Assembly: GCF_001425055.1 (NCBI RefSeq)
Contig: NZ_LMDK01000012.1
Location: forward strand, 712,130 to 776,129
Direction: 5' to 3'
Length of the DNA: 64,000 bases
Source of the DNA: Pelomonas sp. Root1237
GTDB taxonomy: Bacteria; Pseudomonadota; Gammaproteobacteria; Burkholderiales; Burkholderiaceae_C
Position 1 is the first letter of the stretch, and each line of letters starts with the position of its first letter. Of this stretch, positions 35,453 through 44,102 are shown one piece after another. The translations under genes and the position numbers were made by a program. Under the pieces are notes generated by a model. The model ran no database searches. It saw only the letters and a program-made list of their open reading frames with translations, and had not been told where the DNA came from.

Positions 35453-36010
35453 ATGCCGATCACTTTGGTCAAGCCCGCCCGCGTGCTGGGCAAGAGCATC
35501 GTCCTGCGTGACGCCACGGTGGATGATGCCGAGTTCATCGTCGGCCTGCGTACCGATCCGGTCAAAGGCCAGTACCTCTCCAAGACCTCGTCCGACGTGG
35601 CCGCGCAGCGCGCCTGGCTGCAGGCCTATGCCGCTGACGACAGCCAGGTCTACTTCCTCATCGAGGACCACGCCGGCACCCGCCACGGCACCGTGCGGCT
35701 GTACGACCCGCAGGGCGACTCCTTTTCCTGGGGCTCCTGGATCCTGGCCGACGACCGCCCCAGCGGTTTCGCGGTGGAGTCGGCGCTGATGGTCTACCGC
35801 TATGCCCTGAGCCTGGGCTTCACCGCCTCGCACTTCAGCGTGAGGGTGGGCAACGAGTCGGTCTGGAAATTCCACGAGCGCTTCGGCGCCGTGCGCACGC
35901 GGGAGGAGGGCGAGGACTACTTCTACGCCATCTCCCGCGAGGCCATGGAGGCCTCATTCGAGAAGTACAGGAAATACCTGCCCGACGGCATCTCCGTCAT
36001 CGCGCGCTGA
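35453..36010 (+). CDS. GNAT-family N-acetyltransferase (RimJ/RimL-like)
   Basis: 185 residues from the ATG at 35453, with AAAGGAG seven bases upstream. The fold is seen from VLRDATVDDAEFIVGLRTDP, the strand YFLIEDHAGTRHGTVRLYD and the SVRVGNESVWKFHERFGAV end typical of GNATs. In sugar clusters such proteins acetylate the amino group of a nucleotide-linked amino sugar or acylate a glycan. Because the WxcM-like protein already has an acyltransferase domain, this one may modify a second position or another sugar. It is 14 bases after the aminotransferase stop, so in the same operon. Confidence 0.82.
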   Translation: MPITLVKPARVLGKSIVLRDATVDDAEFIVGLRTDPVKGQYLSKTSSDVAAQRAWLQAYAADDSQVYFLIEDHAGTRHGTVRLYDPQGDSFSWGSWILADDRPSGFAVESALMVYRYALSLGFTASHFSVRVGNESVWKFHERFGAVRTREEGEDYFYAISREAMEASFEKYRKYLPDGISVIAR

Positions 36011-36025
36011 CCCACCGGTCCTTCA

Positions 36026-37366
36026 ATGACTCAATACCTGAACCTGGTGCAGCGCCTGGATGGCCTGCAGGCCGCGGGCGACTGGCCGGCGATGCTGATG
36101 GAACTCAGCAACACCGTCATCGCGCTGCTGAATGACCCGCGGGCCAAGGGCCTGGTCTTCGGCTCCGCCGAGATGGACCGCTTCTGCCTGGCAGCGGGCG
36201 CCCTGGCCGCGCGCCAGCTCAACCTGGCAACCCCCGAGGGCTATCACGACCACCTCGCCGTGCACGTGGCCACCGAGCTGTACGACGGCCAGGGCGGCCA
36301 CTCGCTCGCGCTGAAGGACGTCATCCGCGCCCGGCCCGACCTCACCCATGTCGTGGTGGTGACCAATCTGCATGAGCGCGAGTTGCCCCTGCAGAACTTC
36401 CTGGCCGACCTGCCGCCCACGGTGCAGATGCTGCTGGCGCCGCCCATGCAGCTGCGCGACAAGCTCCAGTGGCTGCACCTGCAGCTCGCCACGCTCAAGC
36501 CCGGGCTGTTGACGCTGTTCCATCATCACTACGACGTGGCCGCGGTCGGGGCCGCGCAGCCGGGCGTGGCGCGCGAGATCGCCTATTTCCACCATGCCGA
36601 CCACGACATGGCCCTGGGCGTCTACCTGCCGCATGCGCTGCATGTGGACTGCACCAACCTGTCCTTCCACAAATGCCAGCACTTTCTGGGCGTGCACCAC
36701 GCGGTCTACTGGCCGCTGACCGCGCCTGACCAGGGCGCTCGCGCGGGGCATGCCTTCATGGCCGGTGGCGAGTTGCGCACCTGCTCACACGGCTCGGCGG
36801 GCAAGTTCATCGCCCCGGCGCGCTACGACTACCTGGACGTCATCCTGCGCCGCCTGGCCGAGGTGGGGGGCACGCATCTGCACATCGGCATGCTGCCCGG
36901 CCCCGTCATCGACGCTTTTAGGGACCGTCTGGCTGGCGCCGGCGTTGACCCGGCGCGCTTCCAATACCAGCCGCCGGTGCGCAGCCTCTGGAACCATCTG
37001 CGCGACGGCGATGTCGACCTGTGCATCTCGTCCTTTCCCTTCCAGGGGGCCAAAGGCCTGGTCGAAACCCAGGGCGCGGGCCTGCCGGTGCTGATCCAGC
37101 AGAGCACGCTGTCCAAGCACCACTCCACGCGCGACCTCATCTACGAGGAAGCACTGTGGTGGGAAACGCCGGACGACTTAATCCGCGTGCTGGCCGCGCA
37201 GACGCCTGAGTCCCTGGCCGAGCAGTCCCGGGCCTCGCGCCGCTTCTACGAGCAATGGCACCACCCGCGCGAGCTGGCCTATGCGCTCAACAACGCCCGC
37301 CGCACGGCTCCCTGCCCACCGGTGCGCAACCCGCCTTGCGACACGCTGGCCCTCTACCTTCGCTAG
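36026..37366 (+). CDS. Glycosyltransferase-like protein of unknown family, His-rich centre
   Basis: 446 residues, no signal peptide or membrane helix. The C-terminal half has GT-B-like features: FIAPARYDYLDVILRRLAEV, then THLHIGMLPGPVIDAFRDRL, LCISSFPFQGAKGLVETQGA and GLPVLIQQSTLSKHHSTRDL, similar in logic to the nucleotide-sugar binding end of OGT-like enzymes. The middle is unusually rich in His (LFHHHYDVAAV, AYFHHADHDMALGVYLPHAL, FHKCQHFLGVHHA), which could bind a metal. I cannot name the family with certainty. Position between sugar-synthesis genes and a StrF-type glycosyltransferase supports a role in glycosylation. It starts 15 bases after the GNAT gene. Confidence 0.7.
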   Translation: MTQYLNLVQRLDGLQAAGDWPAMLMELSNTVIALLNDPRAKGLVFGSAEMDRFCLAAGALAARQLNLATPEGYHDHLAVHVATELYDGQGGHSLALKDVIRARPDLTHVVVVTNLHERELPLQNFLADLPPTVQMLLAPPMQLRDKLQWLHLQLATLKPGLLTLFHHHYDVAAVGAAQPGVAREIAYFHHADHDMALGVYLPHALHVDCTNLSFHKCQHFLGVHHAVYWPLTAPDQGARAGHAFMAGGELRTCSHGSAGKFIAPARYDYLDVILRRLAEVGGTHLHIGMLPGPVIDAFRDRLAGAGVDPARFQYQPPVRSLWNHLRDGDVDLCISSFPFQGAKGLVETQGAGLPVLIQQSTLSKHHSTRDLIYEEALWWETPDDLIRVLAAQTPESLAEQSRASRRFYEQWHHPRELAYALNNARRTAPCPPVRNPPCDTLALYLR

Positions 37367-37371
37367 CCCTC

Positions 37372-38046
37372 GTGATCGACCTCGTCTGCGCCACCCGCTG
37401 CACGCCCGATGAGTTCTGGGGCAAGTCCGCCCTGGGCCTGTCGCTGCGCCGCATGGCCCATGACGACCGCCTGCTGCCGCGCGTCTATTTCGAGAACAGC
37501 CGCGGCCTGCCCATCCTCTACAACGAGCGCATCGCTGCCGCCGACGCGGCGCCGGTGCTGGCCTTCATCCACGACGACGTCTGGCTGGACGACTACTTCT
37601 TCTACGAGCATGTGATGGCGGCCCTGCACGCCTTCGATGTCATCGGCGTCGCCGGCAACAAGCGCCGCGCGCCGATGCAGCCGTCCTGGGCCTTCCCGAC
37701 CACCAAGTTCGAATGGGACGACCGCGCCAACCTCAGTGGCATCGTCTCCCACGGTACCGGCCCCTTCGGCCAGATCTCGGCCTTCGGGCCTGTGCCGGCG
37801 GAATGCGAACTGCTGGATGGCGTGCTGCTTGCCGCCAGGCGCGACACGCTGCGTGCCAGGCAGGTGGGCTTTGACGAGCGCTTTGACTTCCACTTCTACG
37901 ACATGGACTTCTGCCGCAGCGCCCGCACCGCCGGCCTGCGCCTGGCCACCTGGCCGATCGCCATCACCCACCAGAGCGAGGGTGGCTTCGGCTCGAACGG
38001 CTGGATCGAGAACTACAAGAAGTACATCGGCAAGTGGGGCGAGTAG
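37372..38046 (+). CDS. StrF-like glycosyltransferase (GT2-type fold)
   Basis: 224 residues from the GTG at 37372, the first plausible start after the stop of the upstream gene. The domain resembles the glycosyltransferase-like part of StrF and related proteins: IDLVCATRCTPDEFWGKSAL, then the DxD-like VLAFIHDDVWLDDYFF, and the acceptor-side LLDGVLLAARRDTLR and FDFHFYDMDFCRSARTAG. Such proteins are found in O-antigen and protein-glycosylation clusters. It ends the co-directional block that began with the OGT-like gene at 26194. The gene after it (AraC regulator) is on the opposite strand. Confidence 0.82.
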   Translation: MIDLVCATRCTPDEFWGKSALGLSLRRMAHDDRLLPRVYFENSRGLPILYNERIAAADAAPVLAFIHDDVWLDDYFFYEHVMAALHAFDVIGVAGNKRRAPMQPSWAFPTTKFEWDDRANLSGIVSHGTGPFGQISAFGPVPAECELLDGVLLAARRDTLRARQVGFDERFDFHFYDMDFCRSARTAGLRLATWPIAITHQSEGGFGSNGWIENYKKYIGKWGE

Positions 38047-38052
38047 GCCCGC

Positions 38053-38922
38053 TCAGGCTTCGAGAGAGATCTCTCGACAGCCCGTGCCCCTGAGTCTGCG
38101 CGGCGAGCAGCCGAATTCGCGACGGAAGGCCTTGTTGAAATTTGACAGGTCGGCCCAGCCGGTGTCGTAGGCCACATCCGTCACCGGCCGGCGGGTGTCG
38201 CGCAGCAGGCTCAACGCATGCATCAGCCTCGTGCGCATCAGGTACTGGTGCGGCGTCACGCCGATGGACTGGCGAAACACGCGCAGCAGATGGAAAGGGC
38301 TGAGGCCGGCGACCTGGGCCACCTCATCAAGGGTCAGCGCCTCGGCGCTGCGTGTCTCGATGCAATGCGCTGCCGCGCGGGCACGCTCATCCTGTCGTGG
38401 CAAGGCGGCCGGGGCTTCGCCATCGATCAGGGCGCGATGCACCTGCGACACGATGGCCAGGGTGGCTTCCTCCAGCGCGAAACCCTCGTCGCCGCCGGTG
38501 TCCAGCCCCTGGAAGAGGGCGGCGACCCGCGGCAGCGGCGGCAGGCAGGCCCGTGAGAAGCGATTCGCCGCCTTGGCGACACCGAGGGCGCCCAGCGTTT
38601 GCTCGAGCAGGTCTGGCGACAGTGACAGCACCGTGCAGTCGTCACCCGAGCCATCACTGTCCTCGTGCGAGCAGGCATAGCCCTCGCCGACATTGCCCAG
38701 CATCAACCAGCCGGCGTTGAGCAGGGCGCCACCGGCCCGCGTGCGATAGGTGAACTGGCCGCGGTCCACCAGCGTGATCGAGAAGGCCGGATGCTCCTCG
38801 TCGACCGCCCGCTCGCCCCGGCCGGCGCGGCACTGGCAATGCATCAGCCGCAGCCCGGCACCGCGCTGCAGCGGGCGGTAGCGGCGCTCGGCCTCGGCCG
38901 GGGAGTGCGGGGGCAGGGACAT
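38053..38922 (-). CDS. AraC family transcriptional regulator
   Basis: 289 residues. The N-terminal half is a cupin-like sensor domain (FSITLVDRGQFTYRTRAG). The C-terminal AraC-type DNA-binding domain has both HTHs: LTLDEVAQVAGLSPFHLLRV and VTDVAYDTGWADLSNFNKAF, followed by the family ending FRREFGCSPRRLR. The inducer is unknown. It is divergent from the DUF4331 gene with under 100 bases between the starts, so it could control that gene and the TPR lipoprotein, or itself. Confidence 0.9.
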   Translation of the reverse strand: MSLPPHSPAEAERRYRPLQRGAGLRLMHCQCRAGRGERAVDEEHPAFSITLVDRGQFTYRTRAGGALLNAGWLMLGNVGEGYACSHEDSDGSGDDCTVLSLSPDLLEQTLGALGVAKAANRFSRACLPPLPRVAALFQGLDTGGDEGFALEEATLAIVSQVHRALIDGEAPAALPRQDERARAAAHCIETRSAEALTLDEVAQVAGLSPFHLLRVFRQSIGVTPHQYLMRTRLMHALSLLRDTRRPVTDVAYDTGWADLSNFNKAFRREFGCSPRRLRGTGCREISLEA

Positions 38923-39017
38923 CGGCGCATCGTAGGAGGGCGGATGTGCAGAAGCTGTCAGCAGGCATCGCAGTTTTTGCCAAGTTTTCTGCGGCGGCCT
39001 TCCCTAGGCTGCGTGCC

Positions 39018-40235
39018 ATGAAAAACCTCCTCACCCTCCTCTCTCGCTCCGTCTGGCTGGCCGCACTCGCCACGGCACCCGCCTTCGCCGCCGACCACCT
39101 CGACACGCCCACCGTCATCGCCGACCCGGCTGCGGACATTGGCGATCTCTTCGCCTGGACCTCGGCTGACGGCAAGCGGCTCAATCTCGTCATGGACATC
39201 GTCGGCAAACGCTTTTCCGACCAGGTCCAGTATGTTTTCCACGTCGACAGCGGCCAGGCCCTGGGCCGCACCTCGGCCACCACCCGCCTGGTCTGCCAGT
39301 TCGACGCCGCGGGCGCCGCCAGTTGCTGGGCCGGCCGCGCCGATCGCCTGCAGGGCGACGTCAGCAGCCCACAGGGCCTGGCAGGTCGGGGCGGGCGCTT
39401 TCGCGTCTTCGCCGGCCTGCGCGACGCCCCCTACTTCAACAACGTGCGCGGCACGCGCAGCGCCTTGAATGCCGCTGGTGCTGCCATCCAGGCTGGCCAG
39501 GCACCGCAGGACGCCAGCGGCTTTCGCCGCTTCGATGCCGAGACGCTCAAACGCCTTCCCCAGCTCTGGGGCCAAACTCAGGGCGGCCCGGCGCGCAACT
39601 TCCTGGCGGGGTGGACGACCTCGGCCATCGTTGTCTCGGTTGACCTCGACCTCGTCAAAACCGGCGGCCCGCTGCTGGCCGTGTGGGGCCGCAGCGAGCG
39701 CCGCCAGCTCGCGCCGGCCAATGAACCACCGCCGCCCGGCGCACCCATCGACCGCATGGGCCGCGCGCTGACCGGCAACGCCCTGCTGGCCACCGTCGGC
39801 GAGGAAGACATCGCCAACCTGCTGAAGGAGGCCTACAACCGCGCCGACCCCGCCGGCTGGCCAGGCTTTGCCACCGAGATCGGCCGCAACCTGGCGCTGT
39901 ATGACAGCTTCGATGGCGTGGCCGGCAACCAGTGGCTGGCCGATGCGCAGGACGCGACGCCCGGTCGCTACAAGCGCTTGGCCGAGCTGCTGGCCGACGA
40001 CCGCCTCTGGGTCGACAGCCGGCAGACGCGCTGCCTGCATTACCTCGCCGTCGAGCGCAGCGCCTTGGGGGCGCCGCCACTGGCGGACTGCGGTGGTCGC
40101 ACGCCGCTGCAGAACGTCAATGCCGTGTTCCGCTCGCTGCTGATCCGCGGCACGCCAGATGTCGCCGACGACGGTGTCACGCAGGACGACCACGAGCACT
40201 CCACCACAGCTTTCCCCTTCCTGTCCGCGCCATGA
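39018..40235 (+). CDS. DUF4331 family exported protein
   Basis: 405 residues from the ATG at 39018. A signal peptide (VWLAALATAPAFA) is followed by the DUF4331 start ADHLDTPTVIADPAADIGDL, a very constant feature of the family (SDHREAP-type in many members), and FAWTSADGKRLNLVMDI. The function is unknown; DUF4331 proteins are periplasmic or extracellular, often encoded with TPR proteins and sometimes with sigma-factor systems. The stop overlaps the start of the TPR lipoprotein gene by four bases (ATGA), so the two products are made together. Confidence 0.85.
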   Translation: MKNLLTLLSRSVWLAALATAPAFAADHLDTPTVIADPAADIGDLFAWTSADGKRLNLVMDIVGKRFSDQVQYVFHVDSGQALGRTSATTRLVCQFDAAGAASCWAGRADRLQGDVSSPQGLAGRGGRFRVFAGLRDAPYFNNVRGTRSALNAAGAAIQAGQAPQDASGFRRFDAETLKRLPQLWGQTQGGPARNFLAGWTTSAIVVSVDLDLVKTGGPLLAVWGRSERRQLAPANEPPPPGAPIDRMGRALTGNALLATVGEEDIANLLKEAYNRADPAGWPGFATEIGRNLALYDSFDGVAGNQWLADAQDATPGRYKRLAELLADDRLWVDSRQTRCLHYLAVERSALGAPPLADCGGRTPLQNVNAVFRSLLIRGTPDVADDGVTQDDHEHSTTAFPFLSAP

Positions 40236-41293
40236 ACCGCAACACGCTTGTCGCCCTGGCCATTGCCGTTCTCTCAGGGTGCGCCGCGCCGCCAGCCACC
40301 ACCACCCTGGGCAGCATCGCGCTGATCAATCTTGACGACCAGCTGCGGCGCCAAGCCGACGATCCAGCAGCGCTCGACCTGTGGCTGCTGCGCCTGCAGT
40401 TCCTGGCGGACTACCGTGTGCTGGACCGCGCCGCCGATTTGACCGAGGTGAGGGCCGGCAGTGCCGCAGACCACCTGCAGCGGGCCCGGGCCCGCATGGC
40501 CGCCCACCGCTTTGCCGACGCGCAAGCGGACCTCGACGCCGCTGGCGCCACGCCTGCCCAGCGTGCTGCGTTGCTGGTGGCCACTGGCCGTGCCGCAGAA
40601 GCCTTACCCGCGTTGCACGCTGAGGCCGAGCGCCGGCCGGGCTTTCCCAGCCACTGCGCGCTGGCCCGCGGCGTGGCCGCCGTCGGTCGCCTGGAGGACG
40701 CCGACCGGCTTTATGCCCGGGCCCTGCGCGAGCTGGACACCACCTTGCCCTTTCCGGCCGCCGCCGTTGCCTTCGCTCGCGGCCTGATGTGGGCCGAGCA
40801 GGGCGGCGACCCGGCGCGGGGTGCGGCCTTCTACGCCGAGGCCCTGCGGCTGCTGCCCGACTACGCGGCGGCCGGCATCCACCTCGCCGAGATCGAGCTG
40901 GCGCGCGGCAATGAGGCCGCGGCAGAGGCCCGGCTGCTGCATGTCGTCATTCACACCGATGAGCCCGAGGCCATGGCACTGCTGGGAGCGCTGCATGCGC
41001 GCCAGGGCGAGGTGGCACGCGGCCAGGACGAGATCGATGGGGCGCGCCGCCGTTTTGAGGCTCTGCTGGCCCGCCATCCAACCGCCTTCGCCGACCATGC
41101 GGCCGAGTTCTACCTCGGCGCGGGCCGCGACCCGCAGCGCGCCTGGATCTGGGCCCAGGCCAATCTGCGCGAACGCCCGACGCGGCGCGCCTACGAGCTG
41201 GCCATCCGCGCGGCCGAAGCGACGGGGCGTGTGGGCGAGGCGCTTGCCCTGCGTCAGCAAATGAACGCCCGTCACGCACCGCGGGCCGCCTAG
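40232..41293 (+). CDS. TPR-repeat lipoprotein
   Basis: 353 residues. The N-terminal signal ends in a lipobox (AVLSGC, Cys19), so the protein should be lipid-anchored. The rest is a chain of about seven TPR-like helix pairs, for example QRARARMAAHRFADAQADLD, RLYARALRELDTTLPFP and FYAEALRLLPDYAAAGIHLA. Such scaffolds bind partner proteins; the DUF4331 protein encoded upstream with an ATGA overlap is the natural partner. No enzyme activity is expected. Confidence 0.83.
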   Translation: MNRNTLVALAIAVLSGCAAPPATTTLGSIALINLDDQLRRQADDPAALDLWLLRLQFLADYRVLDRAADLTEVRAGSAADHLQRARARMAAHRFADAQADLDAAGATPAQRAALLVATGRAAEALPALHAEAERRPGFPSHCALARGVAAVGRLEDADRLYARALRELDTTLPFPAAAVAFARGLMWAEQGGDPARGAAFYAEALRLLPDYAAAGIHLAEIELARGNEAAAEARLLHVVIHTDEPEAMALLGALHARQGEVARGQDEIDGARRRFEALLARHPTAFADHAAEFYLGAGRDPQRAWIWAQANLRERPTRRAYELAIRAAEATGRVGEALALRQQMNARHAPRAA

Positions 41294-41319
41294 GCTCGAA
41301 TGTCAACGAAGGAATCCAC

Positions 41320-41964
41320 ATGCTCAGGCTCTATGGCTTTTCCAAGGTCAACGCCGGCGCGCGGGGCCATACCCGCGACCTGCGTGTGCTGTGGGCACTC
41401 GAAGAGATGCAACTGCCCTTCGAGATCGCCGGCATGGACCACCCGGCACATGACCTGAACACCGATGCCTATCGCCGGCTCAGCCCCTTCGAGCAGATCC
41501 CCGCCATCGACGACGACGGGCTGATGCTGTCCGAATCTGCCGCCATCCTTGTTCACCTGGCAAAGAAGTCAGGCCGGCTGATCCCCGGTGATCGCGCTGG
41601 TGAGGCCCAGGTGCTGCGCTGGTGTTTTGCGGCGATGAACACGGTCGAGATGCCGCTGCTCGCCCTGATGGTGCTCGACTGGACGGCGGACGGCAGCTGC
41701 GGCAAGCACCGCGAGTTCCTGGTGGGCTGGGTACACCGGGTGTTGACGAACCTCGAACGCTGGCTCGCCGGCCGCGAGTTCGTCGCGACCGAGGCATTCA
41801 CCATCGCCGACATCCTGATGGCGCATGTGCTCGTTTCGGGCATCAAGGACCAGGCATTGATGGCACCCTATGCGGGCCTCGCGGCCTATCGGGACCGCTG
41901 CCTGGCCCGGCCTGCCTGGAAACGGACCCAGGAGGCCTACTTCGCGCGGGTTGAGGCGGGGTAG
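41320..41964 (+). CDS. Glutathione S-transferase family protein
   Basis: 214 residues, with AAGGA upstream of the ATG. The N-terminal thioredoxin-fold domain ends in PFEQIPAIDDDGLMLSESAA, the glutathione-binding segment with cis-Pro and the ES pair, and the C-terminal helical domain contains TIADILMAHVLV with the conserved N-capping box Asp. The candidate catalytic residue near the start (Tyr4/Ser8 in LYGFSKVNAG) is of the beta-class type. The substrate is unknown. It is a single gene in the same direction as the TPR lipoprotein gene. Confidence 0.88.
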   Translation: MLRLYGFSKVNAGARGHTRDLRVLWALEEMQLPFEIAGMDHPAHDLNTDAYRRLSPFEQIPAIDDDGLMLSESAAILVHLAKKSGRLIPGDRAGEAQVLRWCFAAMNTVEMPLLALMVLDWTADGSCGKHREFLVGWVHRVLTNLERWLAGREFVATEAFTIADILMAHVLVSGIKDQALMAPYAGLAAYRDRCLARPAWKRTQEAYFARVEAG

Positions 41965-42095
41965 AACCGCCGCCGGCAGCGCTTGGGACCCGGCAACCTC
42001 GCTTGCGCCGGCATGATGGCTGACACTCCGCTTGAACCCGCTCGCCCAGGCGTGCGGCTCGGCCTCAACGCCAGATATCAACAAGAGACATCCAC

Positions 42096-42659
42096 TTGCG
42101 CCTCCAGTCTGTGCCTCTCCATGCCCGTGCCATTGCACTCACCGCGTCCATGCTGGCAAGCAGCGCCCTGGCGCAAACGCCCGCGGCGCATGGCACCACG
42201 CAGAAGAACGACCCCTTCGTCGCCCAGGCCGAAGCTGCCTATGTGAGCCATTTGGCGGCCGAAAAGGCGGGTGACGTGGCTCTCTACAAGCAGACCCGGG
42301 CCAAGGGCGCCATCGATGAAACGGTGGCCAACCTGCGCCAGCGCGGGGCCTCCGAAAAGGACTTGTCCGCCGCCCTGAAGCGCGGGGCGCCGTACTCCAC
42401 GTCGCTGGACGGCTACCGCTTCCTCAAGGCCGACGGCGTGGGTGGCGCGGGGCGGCTGTTCTATCGCAAGGATTGGAAGAACGGCGACATGGAGATGGTG
42501 GACTTCCTGGGCTACGTCACCCGCTGGGAGGACGGTCGCTGGAAGGTGGACTGCGTCATCAACGCCACCGGTACCAAGCTGGGCATGGGCTCGGCCGGCA
42601 AGCTGCAGGAGCGCACGGTGGACGAGGTGACCGAGCATCGGTGCCTGGCGTTGAAGTGA
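42096..42659 (+). CDS. Small exported hypothetical protein
   Basis: 187 residues if started with the TTG at 42096, the first codon giving a complete signal peptide (ARAIALTASMLASSALA, cleavage before QTPA). An in-frame GTG five codons later is an alternative. The mature protein has the order helix, helix, beta-sheet (LFYRKDWKNGDMEMVDFLGY, RWEDGRWKVDCVIN) that recalls the NTF2/SnoaL-like lumazine-fold in which a cone-shaped sheet binds small molecules, but I cannot confirm that. No partner genes are visible. Confidence 0.65.
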   Translation: MRLQSVPLHARAIALTASMLASSALAQTPAAHGTTQKNDPFVAQAEAAYVSHLAAEKAGDVALYKQTRAKGAIDETVANLRQRGASEKDLSAALKRGAPYSTSLDGYRFLKADGVGGAGRLFYRKDWKNGDMEMVDFLGYVTRWEDGRWKVDCVINATGTKLGMGSAGKLQERTVDEVTEHRCLALK

Positions 42660-42819
42660 GGCTGGGTCAGTCGGTGGCACTTCCGCTCCTGGCCGGTCCG
42701 TGAGTTGACGTCGCCGCCCGGAAGCCGCCTGTCGTAGCGCGGGAGAGAATCGCAGTCTGGACTGCCCCTGGTCGGCTGGACAGCCAATCCCTATCCACAG
42801 CTGTGCCGTCAGACCGCTC

Positions 42820-43833
42820 ATGACCGACGCTCAATACACGATCTTGCCGCAGTGGCCCAACGCTTATCCGGCCAGCGGCGCCAGCGCCACCCTGAAACTC
42901 CTCAACGAGGATTTCATCGTGACCGAACTGCCGCTGCAGCTGCCCTGCGGTGAGGGCGAACACATCTGGCTGGACATCGAAAAGAACGGTGCCAACACCG
43001 CCTTCGTCGCCCAGCAGCTGGCCGAGGCCGCTGGCGTTCAAGAAAGGGATGTGGGCTATGCCGGCCTCAAGGACCGCTACGCCATCACCCGTCAGTGGTT
43101 CAGCATCTACTTGCCGAAGGGTGAGACGCCCGACCTGACCCTGCTTCAGCACCCGGAATTCAAGGTGCTGAGTCAGAGCCGCCACGTGAAAAAGCTGCGC
43201 CGCGGTGATCTGCAGGGCAACCGATTCCGCATCGTGCTGCGTGACGTGGCCGGCGACCGCGACGCCATGGAGGCCAATCTCAAGGCCGTTGCGTCACATG
43301 GCGCGCCCAACTACTTCGGCGCTCAGCGTTTCGGCCATGACGGCGGCAACGTCGAACAGGGCCGGGCCATGCTGGCGCGGGAAATCCGCGTGCGCAACCC
43401 GAAGAAGAAGGGCATCTACCTGTCGGCGGTGCGCTCCTTCGTCTTCAATGAAGCGCTGGCGCTGCGAATTCAGCAGGGACTCTGGGGCAAGACCCTGCCC
43501 GGTGACGTGATGGACGAGGCGGGCCGGCCCACCGGACCGCTCTGGGGACGGGGCCGCGTGATCACCACCGATCAAGCGCAGGCCCTGGAGAACGGCGTGG
43601 CTGAACGTCACGCCACCTTGTGCGACGGCATGGAACACGCCGGTCTGGATCAGGAGCGCCGCGCCCTGGTGGCCAGGCCGGTGGAAATGTCATGGGAATG
43701 GCCGCAAGCCAACCAACTGGTGCTCACGTTCTCTTTGCCCGCCGGGAATTACGCCACTTCCGTTCTGAACGAAATCCTCCGCACCACGGAGCCTGACCGG
43801 CACACAGAGAACGAGTCTGCGGCTGTCGAATGA
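42820..43833 (+). CDS. truD: tRNA pseudouridine(13) synthase TruD
   Basis: 337 residues, typical length. The catalytic segment VGYAGLKDRYAITRQWFS holds the active-site Asp85. Other TruD landmarks are LNEDFIVTELP near the start, RRGDLQGNRFRIVLRDV, APNYFGAQRFGHDGGNVEQG and the ending LPAGNYATSVLNEIL. The enzyme makes pseudouridine at position 13 of tRNAs. Usual neighbours (ispF, surE) are absent, and the sequence reads somewhat less GC-biased than the neighbouring genes, so it may be a transferred copy; this is only an impression. Confidence 0.95.
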   Translation: MTDAQYTILPQWPNAYPASGASATLKLLNEDFIVTELPLQLPCGEGEHIWLDIEKNGANTAFVAQQLAEAAGVQERDVGYAGLKDRYAITRQWFSIYLPKGETPDLTLLQHPEFKVLSQSRHVKKLRRGDLQGNRFRIVLRDVAGDRDAMEANLKAVASHGAPNYFGAQRFGHDGGNVEQGRAMLAREIRVRNPKKKGIYLSAVRSFVFNEALALRIQQGLWGKTLPGDVMDEAGRPTGPLWGRGRVITTDQAQALENGVAERHATLCDGMEHAGLDQERRALVARPVEMSWEWPQANQLVLTFSLPAGNYATSVLNEILRTTEPDRHTENESAAVE

Positions 43834-44102
43834 CGGTGTCCTCACCTCGGGCCGTCACGGGGTTGCCGTTCACGAGTACGGGCCGGTGCTGATCGTCAGC
43901 GAGCAGCAGCCCGATCACACCCACTGGTGCACCGGCACATGCGAGATGACGCGATCCACCAGTTGCGCCGCGCCATCGGGCGCCCGCCAGGACCGCCGGC
44001 CGATGGCTTGCCCGGTGCGGTGAGCCCCATGGTCCAGAACAAAGACTCGCCGAACCGCGCGGGCTTGCTTTTCGACTTCAGCCGCCCCGCGATGCCCTCC
44101 GT
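43834..44102. other. Intergenic region without a convincing gene
   Basis: 269 bases between truD and the end of the 1621-residue gene. Short open frames exist on both strands, but none has a ribosome-binding site with a recognisable product. On the minus strand a segment around 43915-44060 reads like the end of some protein (LDHGAHRTGQAIG), without a recognisable start, so an old gene remnant is possible. No terminator with a T-run was found for either of the two convergent genes. Confidence 0.4.
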
